64,000 nt of DNA from Dickeya chrysanthemi NCPPB 402 (GCF_000406105.1 NZ_CM001974.1:3350056-3414055); one strand, 5' to 3'. Counted from the first letter of the stretch, positions 29,252-40,450 are shown. The notes: generated from the letters alone by a model not told the origin. Made by a program: numbers and translations.

Positions 29252-29288
29252 TTGCCGACGCGTTATTCGATGCGTCGGCAAACCGTTT
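29252..29288 (+). terminator. Terminator after bcp
   Basis: TTGCCGACGC (29252-29261) and GCGTCGGCAA (29272-29281) form a perfect 10-bp stem with a 10-base loop, followed by ACCGTTTTT. Confidence 0.8.
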
Positions 29289-29406
29289 TTCATACCGCAT
29301 TTTCCGTTGTTAAGTCGCCTTTTTCCCCTGTTCGTGTTTCATTGTGTGCCGTCGCTGGCTAAGATGATGACCATTCTTTCAGGCTGTTCGAAAGGTTGTA
29401 TTCGTT

Positions 29407-30870
29407 ATGTCCTCTCGGTTCAAACAGACGGTCATTGCCATGCTGGCAGGCGCGCTGCTAAGCGCAAGTCCTCAGGGATTCCCGGCCACGACCCAGGACA
29501 CGCTGCCGGATATCGGCACCACCGCCGGCGGCACGCTCAGTATTAATCAGGAACTGGTGATGGGAGATTTTTACCTGCGCCAGCTACGCGCAGGCGCACC
29601 GTTGATTAATGACCCGCTGCTGTTGCAATACATCAATCAGTTGGGGGGACGGCTGGTTAAATCCGCCGACTCCGTGCGTACGCCGTTCCATTTCTTCCTG
29701 GTTAATAACGACGAAATCAACGCCTTCGCCTTCTTCGGCGGCAATGTGGTGCTGCATTCCGGGCTATTCCGTCATGTAGAAAATGAAAGCGAGCTGTCCT
29801 CGATACTGGCGCACGAAATATCCCACGTCACTCAGCGCCATCTGGCTCGCGCGATGGAAGCGCAGAAAGCCAGCGCGCCTCTGGCCTGGGCCGGCGCATT
29901 CGGCTCATTGCTACTGGCGATGGCCAACCCACAGGCAGGTTTTGCCGCACTCAGCGGGACGCTGGCAGGGGCGCAGCAAAGCGTCATCAGTTTTACCCAA
30001 TCCAATGAACAGGAAGCGGATCGCATCGGGATTCAGGTACTGCAACGCGCCGGGTTCGACCCGCAGGCAATGCCTAATTTCCTGCAACGGCTGGCAGACG
30101 CCTCGCGTTACGCCACCAAACCACCGGAGATGCTGCTGACGCACCCGTTGCCGGAAAGCCGGCTGTCGGACGCCCGCAATCGCGCCAACCAGATGAAATC
30201 GACGCCGGTGCACTCTTCGCAAGATTTTTTGTTCGCCAAGGCGCGCGTATTGGGGATGTATGGTTCACAAGACAACCCGTACGGCGCCGCGCTACTGGAT
30301 AATTGGGCTAAAGGCAACGCACGTGAGCAACAGGCGGCGCAATATGGGCGCGCCATTCGCGCTTATCAGGCCAAGAAATACGATGACGCACGCGCCACGC
30401 TCCAGCCGTTACTGGATAAGTCGCCGTCAAACCCCTGGTTTCTTGATTTGATGACCGATATCGATATCGGCCAACAGCGCGCCGACCAGGCCGCCGCCCG
30501 TTTGCAGAAAGTGCCGGATGCGCAAGACAACCCGGTGTTGCAGCTCAATCTGGCGAATGCGATGGTGGAAAGCCGCAAGTCGGCCGATGCTATCCGCATT
30601 CTGCGTAAATACACATACGCCCATCCCGACGATTCAAACGGCTGGGATTTACTGGCGCAGGCTTGTGCCGCACAGAATATGCGCAGCGAAGAACTGGCGT
30701 CACGGGCGGAAAGCCTGGCGCTGACCGGGAAGCTGGATCAAGCTATTCGCTTGCTGAGCAACGCCAGCTCGCAAAGTAAGCTCGGCAGTCTCGATCAGGC
30801 CCGCTACGATGCCCGCATCGATCAGCTTCGTGCGCTACAGCAACGTTTCCATCCTTATGAAAAATCTTGA
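29407..30870 (+). CDS. bepA: Beta-barrel assembly-enhancing protease BepA
   Basis: Periplasmic M48 metalloprotease that promotes maturation of LptD and degrades stalled barrels (YfgC). It is 487 residues, the E. coli length. A signal peptide occupies about 1-27. The zinc site is H136-E-I-S-H140, with E201 and H246 in conserved NEQEADRIG and THPLPE. The C-terminal half (from about 310) is TPR repeats. It precedes yfgD as in E. coli. Confidence 0.97.
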   Translation: MSSRFKQTVIAMLAGALLSASPQGFPATTQDTLPDIGTTAGGTLSINQELVMGDFYLRQLRAGAPLINDPLLLQYINQLGGRLVKSADSVRTPFHFFLVNNDEINAFAFFGGNVVLHSGLFRHVENESELSSILAHEISHVTQRHLARAMEAQKASAPLAWAGAFGSLLLAMANPQAGFAALSGTLAGAQQSVISFTQSNEQEADRIGIQVLQRAGFDPQAMPNFLQRLADASRYATKPPEMLLTHPLPESRLSDARNRANQMKSTPVHSSQDFLFAKARVLGMYGSQDNPYGAALLDNWAKGNAREQQAAQYGRAIRAYQAKKYDDARATLQPLLDKSPSNPWFLDLMTDIDIGQQRADQAAARLQKVPDAQDNPVLQLNLANAMVESRKSADAIRILRKYTYAHPDDSNGWDLLAQACAAQNMRSEELASRAESLALTGKLDQAIRLLSNASSQSKLGSLDQARYDARIDQLRALQQRFHPYEKS

Positions 30871-30884
30871 AAAAGGTGAAAGGA

Positions 30885-31241
30885 ATGAGTCAATCGGTAA
30901 CCATTTATCATAATCCGCGCTGTTCCAAGAGCCGTGAAACGCTGGCCTTGCTGCAGCAACAAGGCATAGAACCGCAAGTGGTGTTGTATCTGGACACGCC
31001 GCCGGATGCCGCTACGCTCAGCCAGTTGATAACACAGTTGGGGTTTGCCGGCGCGCGCGAGCTGATGCGCCGCAAAGATGATCTGTACCGGGAGTTGAAT
31101 CTGGACGACGACAACCTGACCGAGGCTCAATTAATCGAAGCGATGGTCACTCACCCGAAACTGATTGAACGCCCGATTGTGATTGCCAACGGCCGCGCTA
31201 AACTCGGCCGCCCGCCGGAGCAAGTGCTGGATATTCTGTGA
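30885..31241 (+). CDS. yfgD: YfgD, ArsC-family (arsenate reductase-like) protein
   Basis: A 118-residue ArsC-like thioredoxin-fold protein. HNPRCSKSRETL carries the active Cys and the C-terminal ERPIVIANGRAKLGRPPEQVL is typical. ATG at 30885 with AAGG eight bases upstream is chosen; the frame starts at 30867 overlapping bepA. There are no arsenic resistance genes nearby, so true arsenate reduction is uncertain; it may be a housekeeping family member. Confidence 0.93.
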   Translation: MSQSVTIYHNPRCSKSRETLALLQQQGIEPQVVLYLDTPPDAATLSQLITQLGFAGARELMRRKDDLYRELNLDDDNLTEAQLIEAMVTHPKLIERPIVIANGRAKLGRPPEQVLDIL

Positions 31242-31250
31242 CGGGCCGGA

Positions 31251-31952
31251 TTACAGCCCGAGGATCTCTTTGACGAAAGGAATCGTCAGTTTACGCTGTG
31301 CTGTAATGGAGGCGCGGTCCAGTTGGTCCAGCGTCATAAACAGGGTACGCATTTCCCGATCCAGCCGTTTCAGCAGAAAACGGCTAACGTCTTCCGGCAA
31401 TTCAAAACCGCGCAACCGGGCGCGTAGCTGTAGCGCTTCGCCCTTCTCTTGATCCGACAGCGGCTGCAGCCGGTAGATCTGCCCCCAATCAAGACGCGAG
31501 GCCAAATCAGCCAGTTGCAGATTGATCTGACGCGGCGGACGATCGCCGGTGATCAGCAGCCGGGTGCGCCCGCCTTCCTGAATACGGTTGTAGAGATTAA
31601 ACAGCGCCATTTCCCACACCTCGTCGCCGGCTATCGACTCAATATTATCGATGCACACCAACGCCAGCTGTTCCATGCCTTCCAACACATCCGGAACGAA
31701 ATAGGCGCGTTTATCCAGCGGGACATAACCGACCGCACGGCCGAGACGCGATAACTCTGCACAGGCGGCATGCAACAAGTGGCTACGTCCACCGCCTTCG
31801 CGTGACCAAAAATAGATGTAGCTGCCGTGTTCCTGATCCAGCGTCGTGTGAATGGCAGCCAGCAGAGACGTGTTTTCTCCCGGATAGAAACTGGCGAAAG
31901 TTTCGTCATCGGGTAAGTAGAGTGGCAATGATAACTGTGCCGGTGTGTTCAG
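31251..31952 (-). CDS. hda: DnaA-inactivating regulator Hda
   Basis: AAA+ protein that, with the beta clamp, stimulates ATP hydrolysis by DnaA to prevent re-initiation. The clamp-binding motif QLSLPLY is at the N-terminus. The AAA+ core shows [21 protein letters not shown] and ITGDRPP. CTG at 31952 is chosen as start because GAGG lies five bases upstream and it gives 233 residues as in E. coli, where a CUG start is reported. GTG at 31958 would overlap the GAGG. It follows uraA on the same strand. Confidence 0.93.
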   Translation of the reverse strand: MNTPAQLSLPLYLPDDETFASFYPGENTSLLAAIHTTLDQEHGSYIYFWSREGGGRSHLLHAACAELSRLGRAVGYVPLDKRAYFVPDVLEGMEQLALVCIDNIESIAGDEVWEMALFNLYNRIQEGGRTRLLITGDRPPRQINLQLADLASRLDWGQIYRLQPLSDQEKGEALQLRARLRGFELPEDVSRFLLKRLDREMRTLFMTLDQLDRASITAQRKLTIPFVKEILGL

Positions 31953-32073
31953 AAGCACCTCAAACCAAACAGGCAGGAAAACGGGACAAGTTTAGCATAG
32001 AAACCTTTTGCGATTGAACCGGCAGACCGCCGGTTCGCCGCATTGCCCGCCAACATGCCGACGGGCCGGTAAA

Positions 32074-33363
32074 TTATTGTGCGGAAGTTCGCTCATCCGC
32101 CGCATCAATCACCTCTTCCTCCTTGTTGAACAGGCTGATAACGCGGAACACCACACTCAGAATGACCCCAACCACGGTGGCCAGCGCCATCCCTTTCAGT
32201 TCGACCGCACCCAGATGGATCTTCGCGCCGCTGACGCCAATGATCAGGATCACTGACGTCAGGATCAGGTTCTGCGCCTTGTTGTAATCCACTTTGGATT
32301 CAATCAACACCCGAATACCGGATGCGGCGATAACGCCGTACAGCAGCAGCGACACGCCGCCCATCACCGGAACCGGCACCGCCTGGATTGCCGCCGCCAG
32401 CTTACCGACGCAGGAGAGCAGAATCGCAATCACCGCCGCCCCGCCAATAACCCAGGTACTGTAAACCCTGGTGATCGCCAGCACGCCGATATTCTCGCCA
32501 TATGTCGTGTTCGGGGTGGAACCAAAGAAACCGGACAACATGGTAGAGACGCCGTTGGCGAACAACGAACGGTGCAGACCCGGTTCGCGCATCAAATCCT
32601 TCTTCACGATATTGGCGGTCACCACCAGATGACCAATGTGCTCGGCCACCACCACCAGTGCGGCCGGCAACACCGTCAACATCGCCACCCACTCAAAGCG
32701 CGGCGTATAAAAAGTCGGCAAGGCGAACCAGTGCGCCTGAACGATCGGCGTCAAATCCACCATGCCCATCGCGAAAGAGAGCGCATACCCCACCAGAACC
32801 CCGATCAGGATCGGAATAATCGCCAGAAAACCACGGAACAAGACGGAACCCAGCACCGTGACCACCAACGTCACCAGCGAGACGGTGACGGTTTTGCCGT
32901 CCATCTCCGTCCCCGTAGCCGGCAGCAGCCCTGCCATGTTGGCCGCCACGCCCGCCAGCTCCAGCCCGATCACCGCCACAATCGCGCCCATCGCCGCCGG
33001 CGGGAAAATCACGTTCAGCCAGCCGGTTCCGACTTTTTTCACCAGCAACGCCACCAGACAAAACAGCGCGCCACACAGAATAAAACCGCCCAGCGCCACT
33101 TCATATCCCTGCGGCAACAGCAAAAATACCGGCGAAAGAAACGCAAAACTGGACCCCAGATACGCCGGGATTTTTCCTTTACAGATAAACAGATAGAACA
33201 GCGTACCAATACCGTTGAACAGCAGTACCGTCGCCGGATTGATCTTGAACAGGATCGGCACCAGTACGGTGGCGCCGAACATCGCGAACAGATGCTGGAA
33301 ACTCAGCGGTATCGTTTGCAAAAGCGGGGGGCGTTCACTGACGCCGATGGCGCGACGAGTCAT
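32074..33363 (-). CDS. uraA: Uracil:proton symporter UraA
   Basis: NCS2-family inner-membrane uracil permease, 429 residues (E. coli 429). About 14 hydrophobic segments are present. Family motifs are QHLFAMFGATVLVP at the start, the substrate-site VVAEHIGHL and GFFGSTPNTTYGENIG. It lies downstream of upp on the same strand, but a terminator hairpin separates them, suggesting attenuation within the operon. Confidence 0.97.
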   Translation of the reverse strand: MTRRAIGVSERPPLLQTIPLSFQHLFAMFGATVLVPILFKINPATVLLFNGIGTLFYLFICKGKIPAYLGSSFAFLSPVFLLLPQGYEVALGGFILCGALFCLVALLVKKVGTGWLNVIFPPAAMGAIVAVIGLELAGVAANMAGLLPATGTEMDGKTVTVSLVTLVVTVLGSVLFRGFLAIIPILIGVLVGYALSFAMGMVDLTPIVQAHWFALPTFYTPRFEWVAMLTVLPAALVVVAEHIGHLVVTANIVKKDLMREPGLHRSLFANGVSTMLSGFFGSTPNTTYGENIGVLAITRVYSTWVIGGAAVIAILLSCVGKLAAAIQAVPVPVMGGVSLLLYGVIAASGIRVLIESKVDYNKAQNLILTSVILIIGVSGAKIHLGAVELKGMALATVVGVILSVVFRVISLFNKEEEVIDAADERTSAQ

Positions 33364-33513
33364 CGTGTTTTCCTCTGTGTCTCAGACTGAAAAATACCGG
33401 GAACCCCGGCAGAAAGTTCAGCGTCGACCACTTTCCATCGACGCTGAAAAAATCTCGCCATCCGTGGAATGCGCAGGGACAATCCGTTAAGTCAGAAACG
33501 GGCGGTTCATACG

Positions 33514-33541
33514 CAAAAAAAAAGCCGACTCTACAGTCGGC
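33514..33541 (-). terminator. Terminator between upp and uraA
   Basis: GCCGACT and AGTCGGC form a stem with a CTAC loop; on the minus strand it is followed by ten T. It sits just past the upp stop and upstream of uraA, so it may limit read-through into uraA. Confidence 0.85.
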
Positions 33542-33547
33542 CGGCTA

Positions 33548-34174
33548 TCACTTGGTACCAAACAGCTTGTCGCCTGCATCGCCCAGGCCCGGCATAATGT
33601 AGCCGTGTTCATTGAGGCCCTTGTCGATCGACGCGGTATACAGCTCCACATCCGGGTGCGCTTTTTCCAGCGCGGCGATACCTTCCGGCGCCGCCACCAG
33701 TACCAGCACCTTGATGCTGCGGCAACCCGCTTTCTTCAGCAGATCGATAGTGGCAATCATCGACCCGCCGGTCGCCAGCATCGGGTCAACGACCAGCGCC
33801 ATACGCTCATCAATATTGGACGCCAGCTTCTGAAAATAGGGCACCGGCTCCAGCGTTTTTTCGTCGCGGTACATCCCCACCACGCTGATGCGCGCACTCG
33901 GTACGTTTTCCAGCACCCCTTCCATCATGCCGAGGCCGGCACGCAGAATCGGTACGACGGTAATTTTTTTACCTTTGATTTGGTCGACTTCAACCGAACC
34001 GCACCAGCCTTCGATGGTCACTTTTTCCGTCGCCAGATCGGCGGTGGCTTCGTATGTCAGCAGACTGCCGACTTCAGACGCCAGTTCACGGAAACGCTTG
34101 GTACTGATATCGTGCTCGCGCATCAGACCTAGTTTATGTTTGACGAGCGGGTGTTTCACCTCGACGATTTTCAT
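33548..34174 (-). CDS. upp: Uracil phosphoribosyltransferase
   Basis: Salvages uracil to UMP using PRPP. It is 208 residues from [16 protein letters not shown], the E. coli length; the open frame begins at 34192. The PRPP-binding loop is [15 protein letters not shown] lies about ten bases before the ATG. It is divergent from purM and forms a salvage unit with uraA. Confidence 0.98.
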   Translation of the reverse strand: MKIVEVKHPLVKHKLGLMREHDISTKRFRELASEVGSLLTYEATADLATEKVTIEGWCGSVEVDQIKGKKITVVPILRAGLGMMEGVLENVPSARISVVGMYRDEKTLEPVPYFQKLASNIDERMALVVDPMLATGGSMIATIDLLKKAGCRSIKVLVLVAAPEGIAALEKAHPDVELYTASIDKGLNEHGYIMPGLGDAGDKLFGTK

Positions 34175-34367
34175 TACTTTTTTACTCCCCATCGGCAGTG
34201 GACGGCCAAAAAAATCGCGGGATTATACCGCTTTTTCAAATGTACGCCATAGATTCAAGTCTGATCCAAATCAAGCAAAAACGGAAATTATCGCCGTCAA
34301 TCCGCTACCCCGCCGACAACGGCCGTCGCCCTGTGCCGACGAAACCGCCACAGGCGAAAGACACCGC

Positions 34368-34396
34368 TCGCAAACGTTTGCTTACGCTGCTAGAAT
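34368..34396 (+). promoter_or_regulatory. PurR operator and promoter of purMN
   Basis: TCGCAAACGTTTGCTT contains the perfect palindrome GCAAACGTTTGC, the PurR operator core. TAGAAT at 34391-34396 is a -10 candidate about 50 bases before purM, so a bound PurR would cover the -35 region. This matches control of purMN in E. coli. Confidence 0.75.
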
Positions 34397-34447
34397 TAGC
34401 GCGCTCCATTTTTTAAACCAATCGTAACCTCCGTGGGGACTTCCGCA

Positions 34448-35485
34448 GTGACCGATAAAACCTCTCTCAGCTATAAAGACGCAGGCGTGGATATTGATGC
34501 TGGCAATGCATTGGTAGACCGTATCAAAGGTGTAGTGAAACAGACCCGTCGCCCGGAAGTTATGGGTGGATTGGGCGGTTTCGGTGCCCTGTGCGCCTTA
34601 CCGCAAAAATACCGCGAACCGGTACTGGTTTCCGGTACCGATGGGGTGGGTACTAAACTGCGTCTGGCGATGGACCTGCAACGTCACGATACGATTGGTA
34701 TCGACCTGGTGGCGATGTGCGTCAACGACCTGGTGGTACAAGGCGCCGAGCCGCTGTTCTTCCTGGATTATTACGCCACCGGTAAGCTGGATGTGGACAC
34801 CGCAGCTCGCGTTATCACCGGTATCGCCGAAGGCTGCAAACAATCCGGCTGTGCGCTGGTCGGCGGCGAAACCGCTGAAATGCCCGGCATGTACCACGGC
34901 GACGATTACGACGTAGCCGGTTTCTGCGTCGGCGTGGTCGAGAAAGCCGAGATTATCGACGGCAGCAAAGTACGCGAAGGCGACGCGTTGATCGCACTGG
35001 CCTCCAGCGGCCCGCACTCCAACGGTTACTCGCTGATTCGCAAAATTCTTGAAGTGAGTGGTGCTAATCCGGAACAGGTGCAACTGGATGGCAAACCGCT
35101 GGCTGACCATCTGCTGTCGCCGACTAAAATCTACGTTAAATCCGTGCTGTCGCTGATCGAAAATGTGGACGTACACGCCATTTCCCACCTGACCGGCGGC
35201 GGCTTCTGGGAAAACATTCCGCGCGTACTGCCGGAAGGTATGCAGGCGACCATTGATGAATCCAGCTGGCAGTGGCCGCCGGTATTCCAATGGTTGCAGC
35301 AAAACGGCAACGTCAGCCGCCACGAAATGTACCGCACGTTTAACTGCGGCGTAGGCATGATCATTGCTCTGCCGGCCGACCTGGCGGATAAAGCCATCGA
35401 ACACCTCAACGGCAATGGTGAAACCGCCTGGAAAATCGGTGTCATTACCCGCACCGACGGCGGAGAAACCGTGGTCATTCAGTGA
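34448..35485 (+). CDS. purM: Phosphoribosylaminoimidazole (AIR) synthetase
   Basis: ATP-dependent ring closure of FGAM to AIR in purine synthesis. It is 345 residues from GTG at 34448 with GGGGA upstream, the E. coli length; the open frame starts at 34433. Conserved [36 protein letters not shown] and [12 protein letters not shown] are present. Its stop overlaps the purN start by one base. Confidence 0.98.
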   Translation: MTDKTSLSYKDAGVDIDAGNALVDRIKGVVKQTRRPEVMGGLGGFGALCALPQKYREPVLVSGTDGVGTKLRLAMDLQRHDTIGIDLVAMCVNDLVVQGAEPLFFLDYYATGKLDVDTAARVITGIAEGCKQSGCALVGGETAEMPGMYHGDDYDVAGFCVGVVEKAEIIDGSKVREGDALIALASSGPHSNGYSLIRKILEVSGANPEQVQLDGKPLADHLLSPTKIYVKSVLSLIENVDVHAISHLTGGGFWENIPRVLPEGMQATIDESSWQWPPVFQWLQQNGNVSRHEMYRTFNCGVGMIIALPADLADKAIEHLNGNGETAWKIGVITRTDGGETVVIQ

Positions 35486-36123
35486 TGAAAAACATCGTCG
35501 TCCTGATTTCTGGTCAGGGGAGTAATCTGCAGGCGTTGATTGACGCCTGCCAGCATGGACGTCTTGCCGGGCGAATCACTGCGGTGCTGAGTAACAATCC
35601 CGATGCGTTCGGGTTGGAACGCGCCCGTGACGCCGGCATCGCTACCCATGCGTTGCTGCCCGGCGATTACGCCAGCCGAGCCGATTTTGATGAGGCGCTG
35701 GCAATCGAAATCGAGAAATATCAACCCGATGTGGTGCTGCTGGCCGGATACATGCGTATCCTCAGCGCCGGATTCGTCGCTCGTTTCCTCGGCAAAATGC
35801 TGAATATCCACCCGTCGCTGCTGCCGAAGTATCCCGGTCTGCACACCCATCGCAAGGCGCTGGAAAACGGCGACAGCGAGCACGGCACGTCGGTACACTT
35901 CGTGACCGAAGAACTGGACGGCGGCCCGGTTATCTTGCAAGCCAGAGTGCCGATTTTCCCCGGTGATACCGAGCAGGATATTCAGGAACGGGTGCAAACG
36001 CAGGAGCACAGCATCTATCCGCTGGTCGTCGGTTGGTTTCTGGCCGGACGTTTGGCGTTGCGCGACCATCAAGCCTGGCTCGACGGCGAGGTTGTTCCTC
36101 CCGGCGGTTACGCCGCCGAATAA
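35485..36123 (+). CDS. purN: GAR transformylase
   Basis: Transfers formyl from 10-formyl-THF to GAR. It is 212 residues, the E. coli length. ISGQGSNLQALIDAC is the phosphate loop; the catalytic Asn-His-Asp set lies in MLNIHPSLLPKYPG and EELDGGPVI. ATG at 35485 overlaps the purM stop (TGATG); a GTG one codon earlier is less likely. Confidence 0.97.
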   Translation: MKNIVVLISGQGSNLQALIDACQHGRLAGRITAVLSNNPDAFGLERARDAGIATHALLPGDYASRADFDEALAIEIEKYQPDVVLLAGYMRILSAGFVARFLGKMLNIHPSLLPKYPGLHTHRKALENGDSEHGTSVHFVTEELDGGPVILQARVPIFPGDTEQDIQERVQTQEHSIYPLVVGWFLAGRLALRDHQAWLDGEVVPPGGYAAE

Positions 36124-36255
36124 AGACCACCCTCTCGCCCCGGCGCATCGCATTACCGGGGCGTTATTCCGCTCATCTGTTCATAACGCGTCCATCCCGG
36201 GCCGATCTCTTTTTTTCTGGATAATGACCTTCGTCACAAAGGTTACGGAATTGTA

Positions 36256-36289
36256 TGTAACCGCTTTCATCACTGTGACCTGACTCACG
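36256..36289 (+). promoter_or_regulatory. Gal operator and CRP site upstream of galS
   Basis: TGTAACCGCTTTCA (36256-36269) matches the GalR/GalS operator pattern TGTAA-n-CG-n-TT-n-CA. TGTGACCTGACTCACG (36274-36289) matches the CRP consensus TGTGA-n6-TCACA at nine of ten positions. This suggests autoregulation and catabolite control of galS. Confidence 0.75.
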
Positions 36290-36379
36290 CAGTCTCTCCA
36301 TAACGCCTGACAGAATAGGCCCGAACAGCTTGAGTGTCAGAGGGCGCCCCGTGAACTTTTTCTTCTGTGGTGAGTATGC

Positions 36380-37378
36380 ATGATTACCATCCGTGATGTC
36401 GCGCGTCAGGCGGGCGTTTCCATTGCCACGGTTTCCCGTGTGCTCAATAACAACAATGCGGTCACCCAGCAAACGCGCGAGCTGGTGTTGCAAACGGTCG
36501 AGCAATTGGGCTATCGCCCGAATGCCAATGCGCAAGCGCTGGCATCGCAGGTCAGCGACACTATCGGCGTGGTGGTGATGGACGTGTCGGACCCGTTCTT
36601 CGGCGCGATGGTCAAAGCGGTGGATACGGTGGCGCAGCGGCTGCAAAAGCATGTACTGATTAACAATTCCTATCATCAGGAAGAAAAGGAACGGCATGCT
36701 ATTGAAGTGCTGATACGCCAGCGCTGCAACGCGCTGATCGTGCATGCCAAAGCCTTATCCGACGAGGAATTAGCGGCGTTTATGGATCAAGTTCCCGGCA
36801 TGGTGCTGATCAACCGGCTGCTGCCAGATTACCCGCACCGCTGCGTCTGTCTGGACAACGTCAGCGGCGCCATGATGGCGACCCGCATGTTGTTGCAGCA
36901 AGGGCATCAGCGCATTGGTTATCTCCGCTCCAGCCACCCGATAGAAGACGTAACGGAACGACTCACCGGCTGGCGACAGGCATTGCAGGAACACGGTATC
37001 GAAGCCCCCGACGAGTGGGTAGCCGGCGGCGAGCCCGACCTGCAAGGCGGTGAAGCGGCGATGGTGGAACTGCTGGGGCGTAACCAGCAGTTGACCGCCG
37101 TGTTCGCCTACAACGACGGCATGGCGGCCGGCGCGCTGATGGCGCTAAAAGATAATGGCATTCCGGTGCCGGAGCGGTTTTCGGTGATCGGTTTCGACGA
37201 TATCCCTATTTCCCGTTACACCGATCCACGCCTGACCACCATCCGCTACCCTATTATTTCTATGGCGAAAATCGCTACGGAGCTAGCGTTGAAAGGGGCG
37301 GCCGGCCTGCTGGATCCAACGGCCAGACACTGTTTCATGCCGACGCTGGTACGGCGGCATTCGGTGGCCACGCGCTAA
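36380..37378 (+). CDS. galS: Galactose-responsive LacI-family repressor GalS
   Basis: Repressor/isorepressor of the mgl operon. It is 332 residues (E. coli 346; this C-terminus is shorter). The helix-turn-helix is at 3-22 ([20 protein letters not shown]), with the hinge [16 protein letters not shown] and a periplasmic-binding-protein-like ligand domain including [16 protein letters not shown]. It lies upstream of mglBAC as in E. coli, with the same operator type upstream of both. Confidence 0.95.
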   Translation: MITIRDVARQAGVSIATVSRVLNNNNAVTQQTRELVLQTVEQLGYRPNANAQALASQVSDTIGVVVMDVSDPFFGAMVKAVDTVAQRLQKHVLINNSYHQEEKERHAIEVLIRQRCNALIVHAKALSDEELAAFMDQVPGMVLINRLLPDYPHRCVCLDNVSGAMMATRMLLQQGHQRIGYLRSSHPIEDVTERLTGWRQALQEHGIEAPDEWVAGGEPDLQGGEAAMVELLGRNQQLTAVFAYNDGMAAGALMALKDNGIPVPERFSVIGFDDIPISRYTDPRLTTIRYPIISMAKIATELALKGAAGLLDPTARHCFMPTLVRRHSVATR

Positions 37379-37793
37379 AATGTGGAAGCGGTCACTAATT
37401 CTTTCAAATCATCCATGTAACCGCTTTCAATTTGTGAGTAAATTCACAGTTAATTAACATTGCGCTCTCTATGATGAGGGCGTACTGCGTAGGCCGGACG
37501 CCTTGTAATACGGCAGCTAATCAGTCAATTAGCTGGGCGGCCGCCTTGGCGAAAACGTTCACAATATCGGTTTCAGCATGTTGTTTGTTTCAGGATGTAT
37601 TACCAGGCAACGTCGCCAAACCAGCGAGCATTGTCTGAAAACAGGGAAGTCAGGCTTTTAAGCGGGCCATGCCTGCAAACTCCATCAGGCTGGCGTTACC
37701 CGCCACTGATGACGACTAACTGACTGCCGTACTACGTCTACCTTGCGTTGTGCGGCCGGACTGAGAACTACCCTGCATAAACCCGGAGATATC
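37379..37793 (+). promoter_or_regulatory. mgl promoter region: Gal operators, CRP site, -10 and long leader
   Basis: A half-matching Gal operator (GTGGAAGCGGTCAC, from 37382) and a full one (TGTAACCGCTTTCA, 37416-37429) precede a perfect CRP site TGTGAGTAAATTCACA (37433-37448, centre 37440.5). TATGAT at 37470-37475 predicts a start near 37482, placing CRP at -41.5, the class II position. The leader is then about 312 bases and contains the perfect hairpin CAGCTAAT / ATTAGCTG (37514-37535). Confidence 0.8.
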
Positions 37794-38789
37794 ATGAATA
37801 AGAAGGTTTTCACTCTCACCGCCCTGGTTGCCAGCATGATGTTCGGAGCTACCGCCCATGCCGCGGATACCCGTATCGGCGTCACTATCTACAAATACGA
37901 CGACAACTTCATGTCGATGGTGCGCAAGGATATTGAAAAAGAAGCCAAGGCCCTGGGTGGCGTTGAACTGCTGATGAACGACTCGCAGAACGACCAATCC
38001 AAACAGAACGATCAGGTAGACGTGCTGCTGGCTAAAGGTGTGAAAGCGTTGGCTATCAACCTGGTTGACCCGGCTGCTGCCGCCATCGTGGTGCAGAAAG
38101 CGAAAGCCGCCGACGTGCCGGTGGTGTTCTTCAACAAAGAACCGAATGCGAAAGTTCTGGCCAGCTACGATAAAGCCTACTACGTCGGTACCGATTCCAA
38201 AGAGTCCGGCATCATTCAGGGCCAGTTGATCGCCAAACACTGGAAAGCGAACGCCTCCTGGGATCTGAATAAAGACGGCACTATTCAGTACGCGCTGCTG
38301 AAAGGCGAGCCGGGTCATCCGGATGCCGAAGCCCGTACCAAATATGTGGTAGACACCCTGACCAAAGAAGGGGCGAAAGTCCAGCAGTTGCAGATGGACA
38401 CCGCCATGTGGGATACCGCGATGGCCAAAGACAAGGTTGACGCCTGGATGTCCGGCCCTAACGCCAACAAGATTGAAGTGCTGATCGCCAACAATGACGC
38501 AATGGCGATGGGTGCAGTCGAAGCGCTGAAAGCCCACAACAAGAGCAGCATTCCGGTATTCGGCGTTGACGCCCTGCCGGAAGCGCTGTCGCTGGTTAAA
38601 TCCGGCGCACTGGCCGGTACTGTGCTGAATGACGCCGACAACCAAGCCAAGGCCACGATTGACCTGGCGAAGAATCTGGCGCTGGGCAAACCGGCGGGTG
38701 AAGGCACCAGCTTCAAAATTGAAAACAAGGTGGTTCGCGTGCCTTACGTGCCGGTTGATAAAGACAATCTGGCGCAATTCACGAAGTAA
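37794..38789 (+). CDS. mglB: Galactose/glucose periplasmic binding protein MglB
   Basis: Captures beta-galactosides/glucose in the periplasm for MglAC and serves chemotaxis through Trg. It is 331 residues. The signal peptide ends at AHA|AD (23). The mature part shows [14 protein letters not shown], the sugar-site region [15 protein letters not shown] and the calcium loop region [12 protein letters not shown] at 37794 with CCCGGAG upstream matches E. coli; the open frame starts at 37743. A stable hairpin follows, as expected for a highly expressed binding protein. Confidence 0.97.
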   Translation: MNKKVFTLTALVASMMFGATAHAADTRIGVTIYKYDDNFMSMVRKDIEKEAKALGGVELLMNDSQNDQSKQNDQVDVLLAKGVKALAINLVDPAAAAIVVQKAKAADVPVVFFNKEPNAKVLASYDKAYYVGTDSKESGIIQGQLIAKHWKANASWDLNKDGTIQYALLKGEPGHPDAEARTKYVVDTLTKEGAKVQQLQMDTAMWDTAMAKDKVDAWMSGPNANKIEVLIANNDAMAMGAVEALKAHNKSSIPVFGVDALPEALSLVKSGALAGTVLNDADNQAKATIDLAKNLALGKPAGEGTSFKIENKVVRVPYVPVDKDNLAQFTK

Positions 38790-38797
38790 TCTCATCG

Positions 38798-38819
38798 GGG
38801 CGCAGCAACCGCTGCGCCC
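38798..38819 (+). other. Stable intercistronic hairpin after mglB
   Basis: GGGCGCAGC and GCTGCGCCC form a perfect 9-bp stem with an AACC loop, eight bases after the mglB stop and without a T-run. Such hairpins protect upstream mRNA from 3' decay and lower expression of downstream genes, giving excess binding protein over MglA/MglC. Confidence 0.7.
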
Positions 38820-38910
38820 TCTACTGTTTGAGCGAATGATTTTCTCAGCCAGGCAGTCATATTCAGTCTGGCAACGTTTCAGCCAGGTACTTATTTCGAC
38901 CAGGTAAAAT

Positions 38911-40431
38911 ATGACCAGTGACACTCTAACCACTCAGCGCGAATTCCTGCTGGAGATGACCAATATCAGTAAGTCGTTTCCCGGTGTAAAGGCATTGGAT
39001 AATGTCAACCTGAAGGTGCGCCCCCACTCCATCCATGCTCTGATGGGAGAAAACGGCGCAGGAAAATCGACTCTACTGAAATGTCTGTTCGGCATTTATC
39101 AGAAAGATTCAGGCAGCATTCAATTCCAGGGGCAGGAAATCGATTTCAAAAGCGCGAAAGAAGCGCTGGAGAATGGTGTATCCATGGTGCACCAGGAGTT
39201 GAACCTGGTTTTGCAACGTTCGGTTATGGATAACATGTGGCTCGGCCGTTATCCCAAAAAAGGGTTGTTCGTCGATCAGGAAAAAATGTATCGCGACACC
39301 AAAGCCATTTTCGATGAACTGGATATCGATATCGACCCGCGCGATAAAGTCGCGGTGTTGTCGGTGTCGCAGATGCAGATGATCGAAATCGCCAAAGCAT
39401 TCTCCTACAATGCCAAAATCGTCATCATGGACGAGCCCACCTCGTCACTGACGGAAAAAGAGGTGAACCATCTGTTCACTATCATCCGTAAACTGAAAGA
39501 CCGGGGCTGCGGCATTGTTTACATCTCCCACAAAATGGAAGAGATCTTCCAGCTGTGTGATGAAATCACCGTATTGCGTGATGGTCAGTGGGTTGCCACC
39601 CAACCGTTGGATGGCCTGAATATGGACCAGATCATCGCCATGATGGTCGGCCGCTCCCTCAATCAACGCTTTCCGGACAAAACCAACACCCCCGGCGACG
39701 TCATGCTGGAAGTACGCGGTTTGACCTCAATGCGCCAGCCCTCGATCCGCGACGTGTCGTTTGACCTGCGCGAGGGGGAGATTCTGGGTATTGCCGGTCT
39801 GGTCGGCGCCAAACGCACCGATATCGTCGAAACCCTGTTCGGTATCCGTGAAAAACTCAGCGGCACCATCAAACTGCATGGCAAAGACATCAACAACCAT
39901 ACCGCCAACGAGGCGATCAACAACGGTTTTGCGCTGGTCACCGAAGAGCGTCGTTCCACCGGTATCTATGCCTATCTGGATGTCGGCTTCAACTCGCTGA
40001 TTTCCAATATCCACAAATACAAGAACAGTCTCGGCCTGCTGGATAACAAGCGCATGAAAAGCGATGTGCAGTGGGTCATTGATTCCATGCGGGTAAAAAC
40101 CCCTGGACACCACACCGCCATCGGCTCGTTATCCGGCGGTAACCAGCAGAAAGTCATCATCGGACGCTGGCTGCTGACCCAGCCGGAAATTCTGATGTTG
40201 GATGAGCCGACCCGCGGCATCGACGTGGGCGCCAAATTCGAGATTTATCAGTTGATTTCAGAACTGGCGAAAAAAGGCAAAGGAATCATCATCATTTCAT
40301 CCGAAATGCCGGAATTGCTGGGCATCACCGACCGCATTCTGGTGATGAGTAATGGCCTCGTCGCAGGCATTGTCGAAACCAAGAACACCACGCAGAACGA
40401 AATTCTCCGTTTAGCGTCGTTACACCTTTAA
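38911..40431 (+). CDS. mglA: Galactose/methyl galactoside ABC transporter ATPase MglA
   Basis: Double-cassette sugar ATPase. It is 506 residues (E. coli 506). The first cassette has Walker [10 protein letters not shown], signature VSQMQM-type and Walker [14 protein letters not shown]. The second has GLVGAKRTD in place of a canonical Walker A (degenerate, as usual in this family), signature LSGGNQQK and Walker [14 protein letters not shown]. The gap from mglB is 121 bases with the hairpin above. Confidence 0.97.
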   Translation: MTSDTLTTQREFLLEMTNISKSFPGVKALDNVNLKVRPHSIHALMGENGAGKSTLLKCLFGIYQKDSGSIQFQGQEIDFKSAKEALENGVSMVHQELNLVLQRSVMDNMWLGRYPKKGLFVDQEKMYRDTKAIFDELDIDIDPRDKVAVLSVSQMQMIEIAKAFSYNAKIVIMDEPTSSLTEKEVNHLFTIIRKLKDRGCGIVYISHKMEEIFQLCDEITVLRDGQWVATQPLDGLNMDQIIAMMVGRSLNQRFPDKTNTPGDVMLEVRGLTSMRQPSIRDVSFDLREGEILGIAGLVGAKRTDIVETLFGIREKLSGTIKLHGKDINNHTANEAINNGFALVTEERRSTGIYAYLDVGFNSLISNIHKYKNSLGLLDNKRMKSDVQWVIDSMRVKTPGHHTAIGSLSGGNQQKVIIGRWLLTQPEILMLDEPTRGIDVGAKFEIYQLISELAKKGKGIIIISSEMPELLGITDRILVMSNGLVAGIVETKNTTQNEILRLASLHL

Positions 40432-40450
40432 TGATGTAAGGGCTGTTACC

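Noticed and set aside
37716..38933. 405-codon open frame antisense to mglB
   Set aside because: Shadow of a strongly conserved gene; composition rich in His, Phe and Arg as typical for antisense frames.
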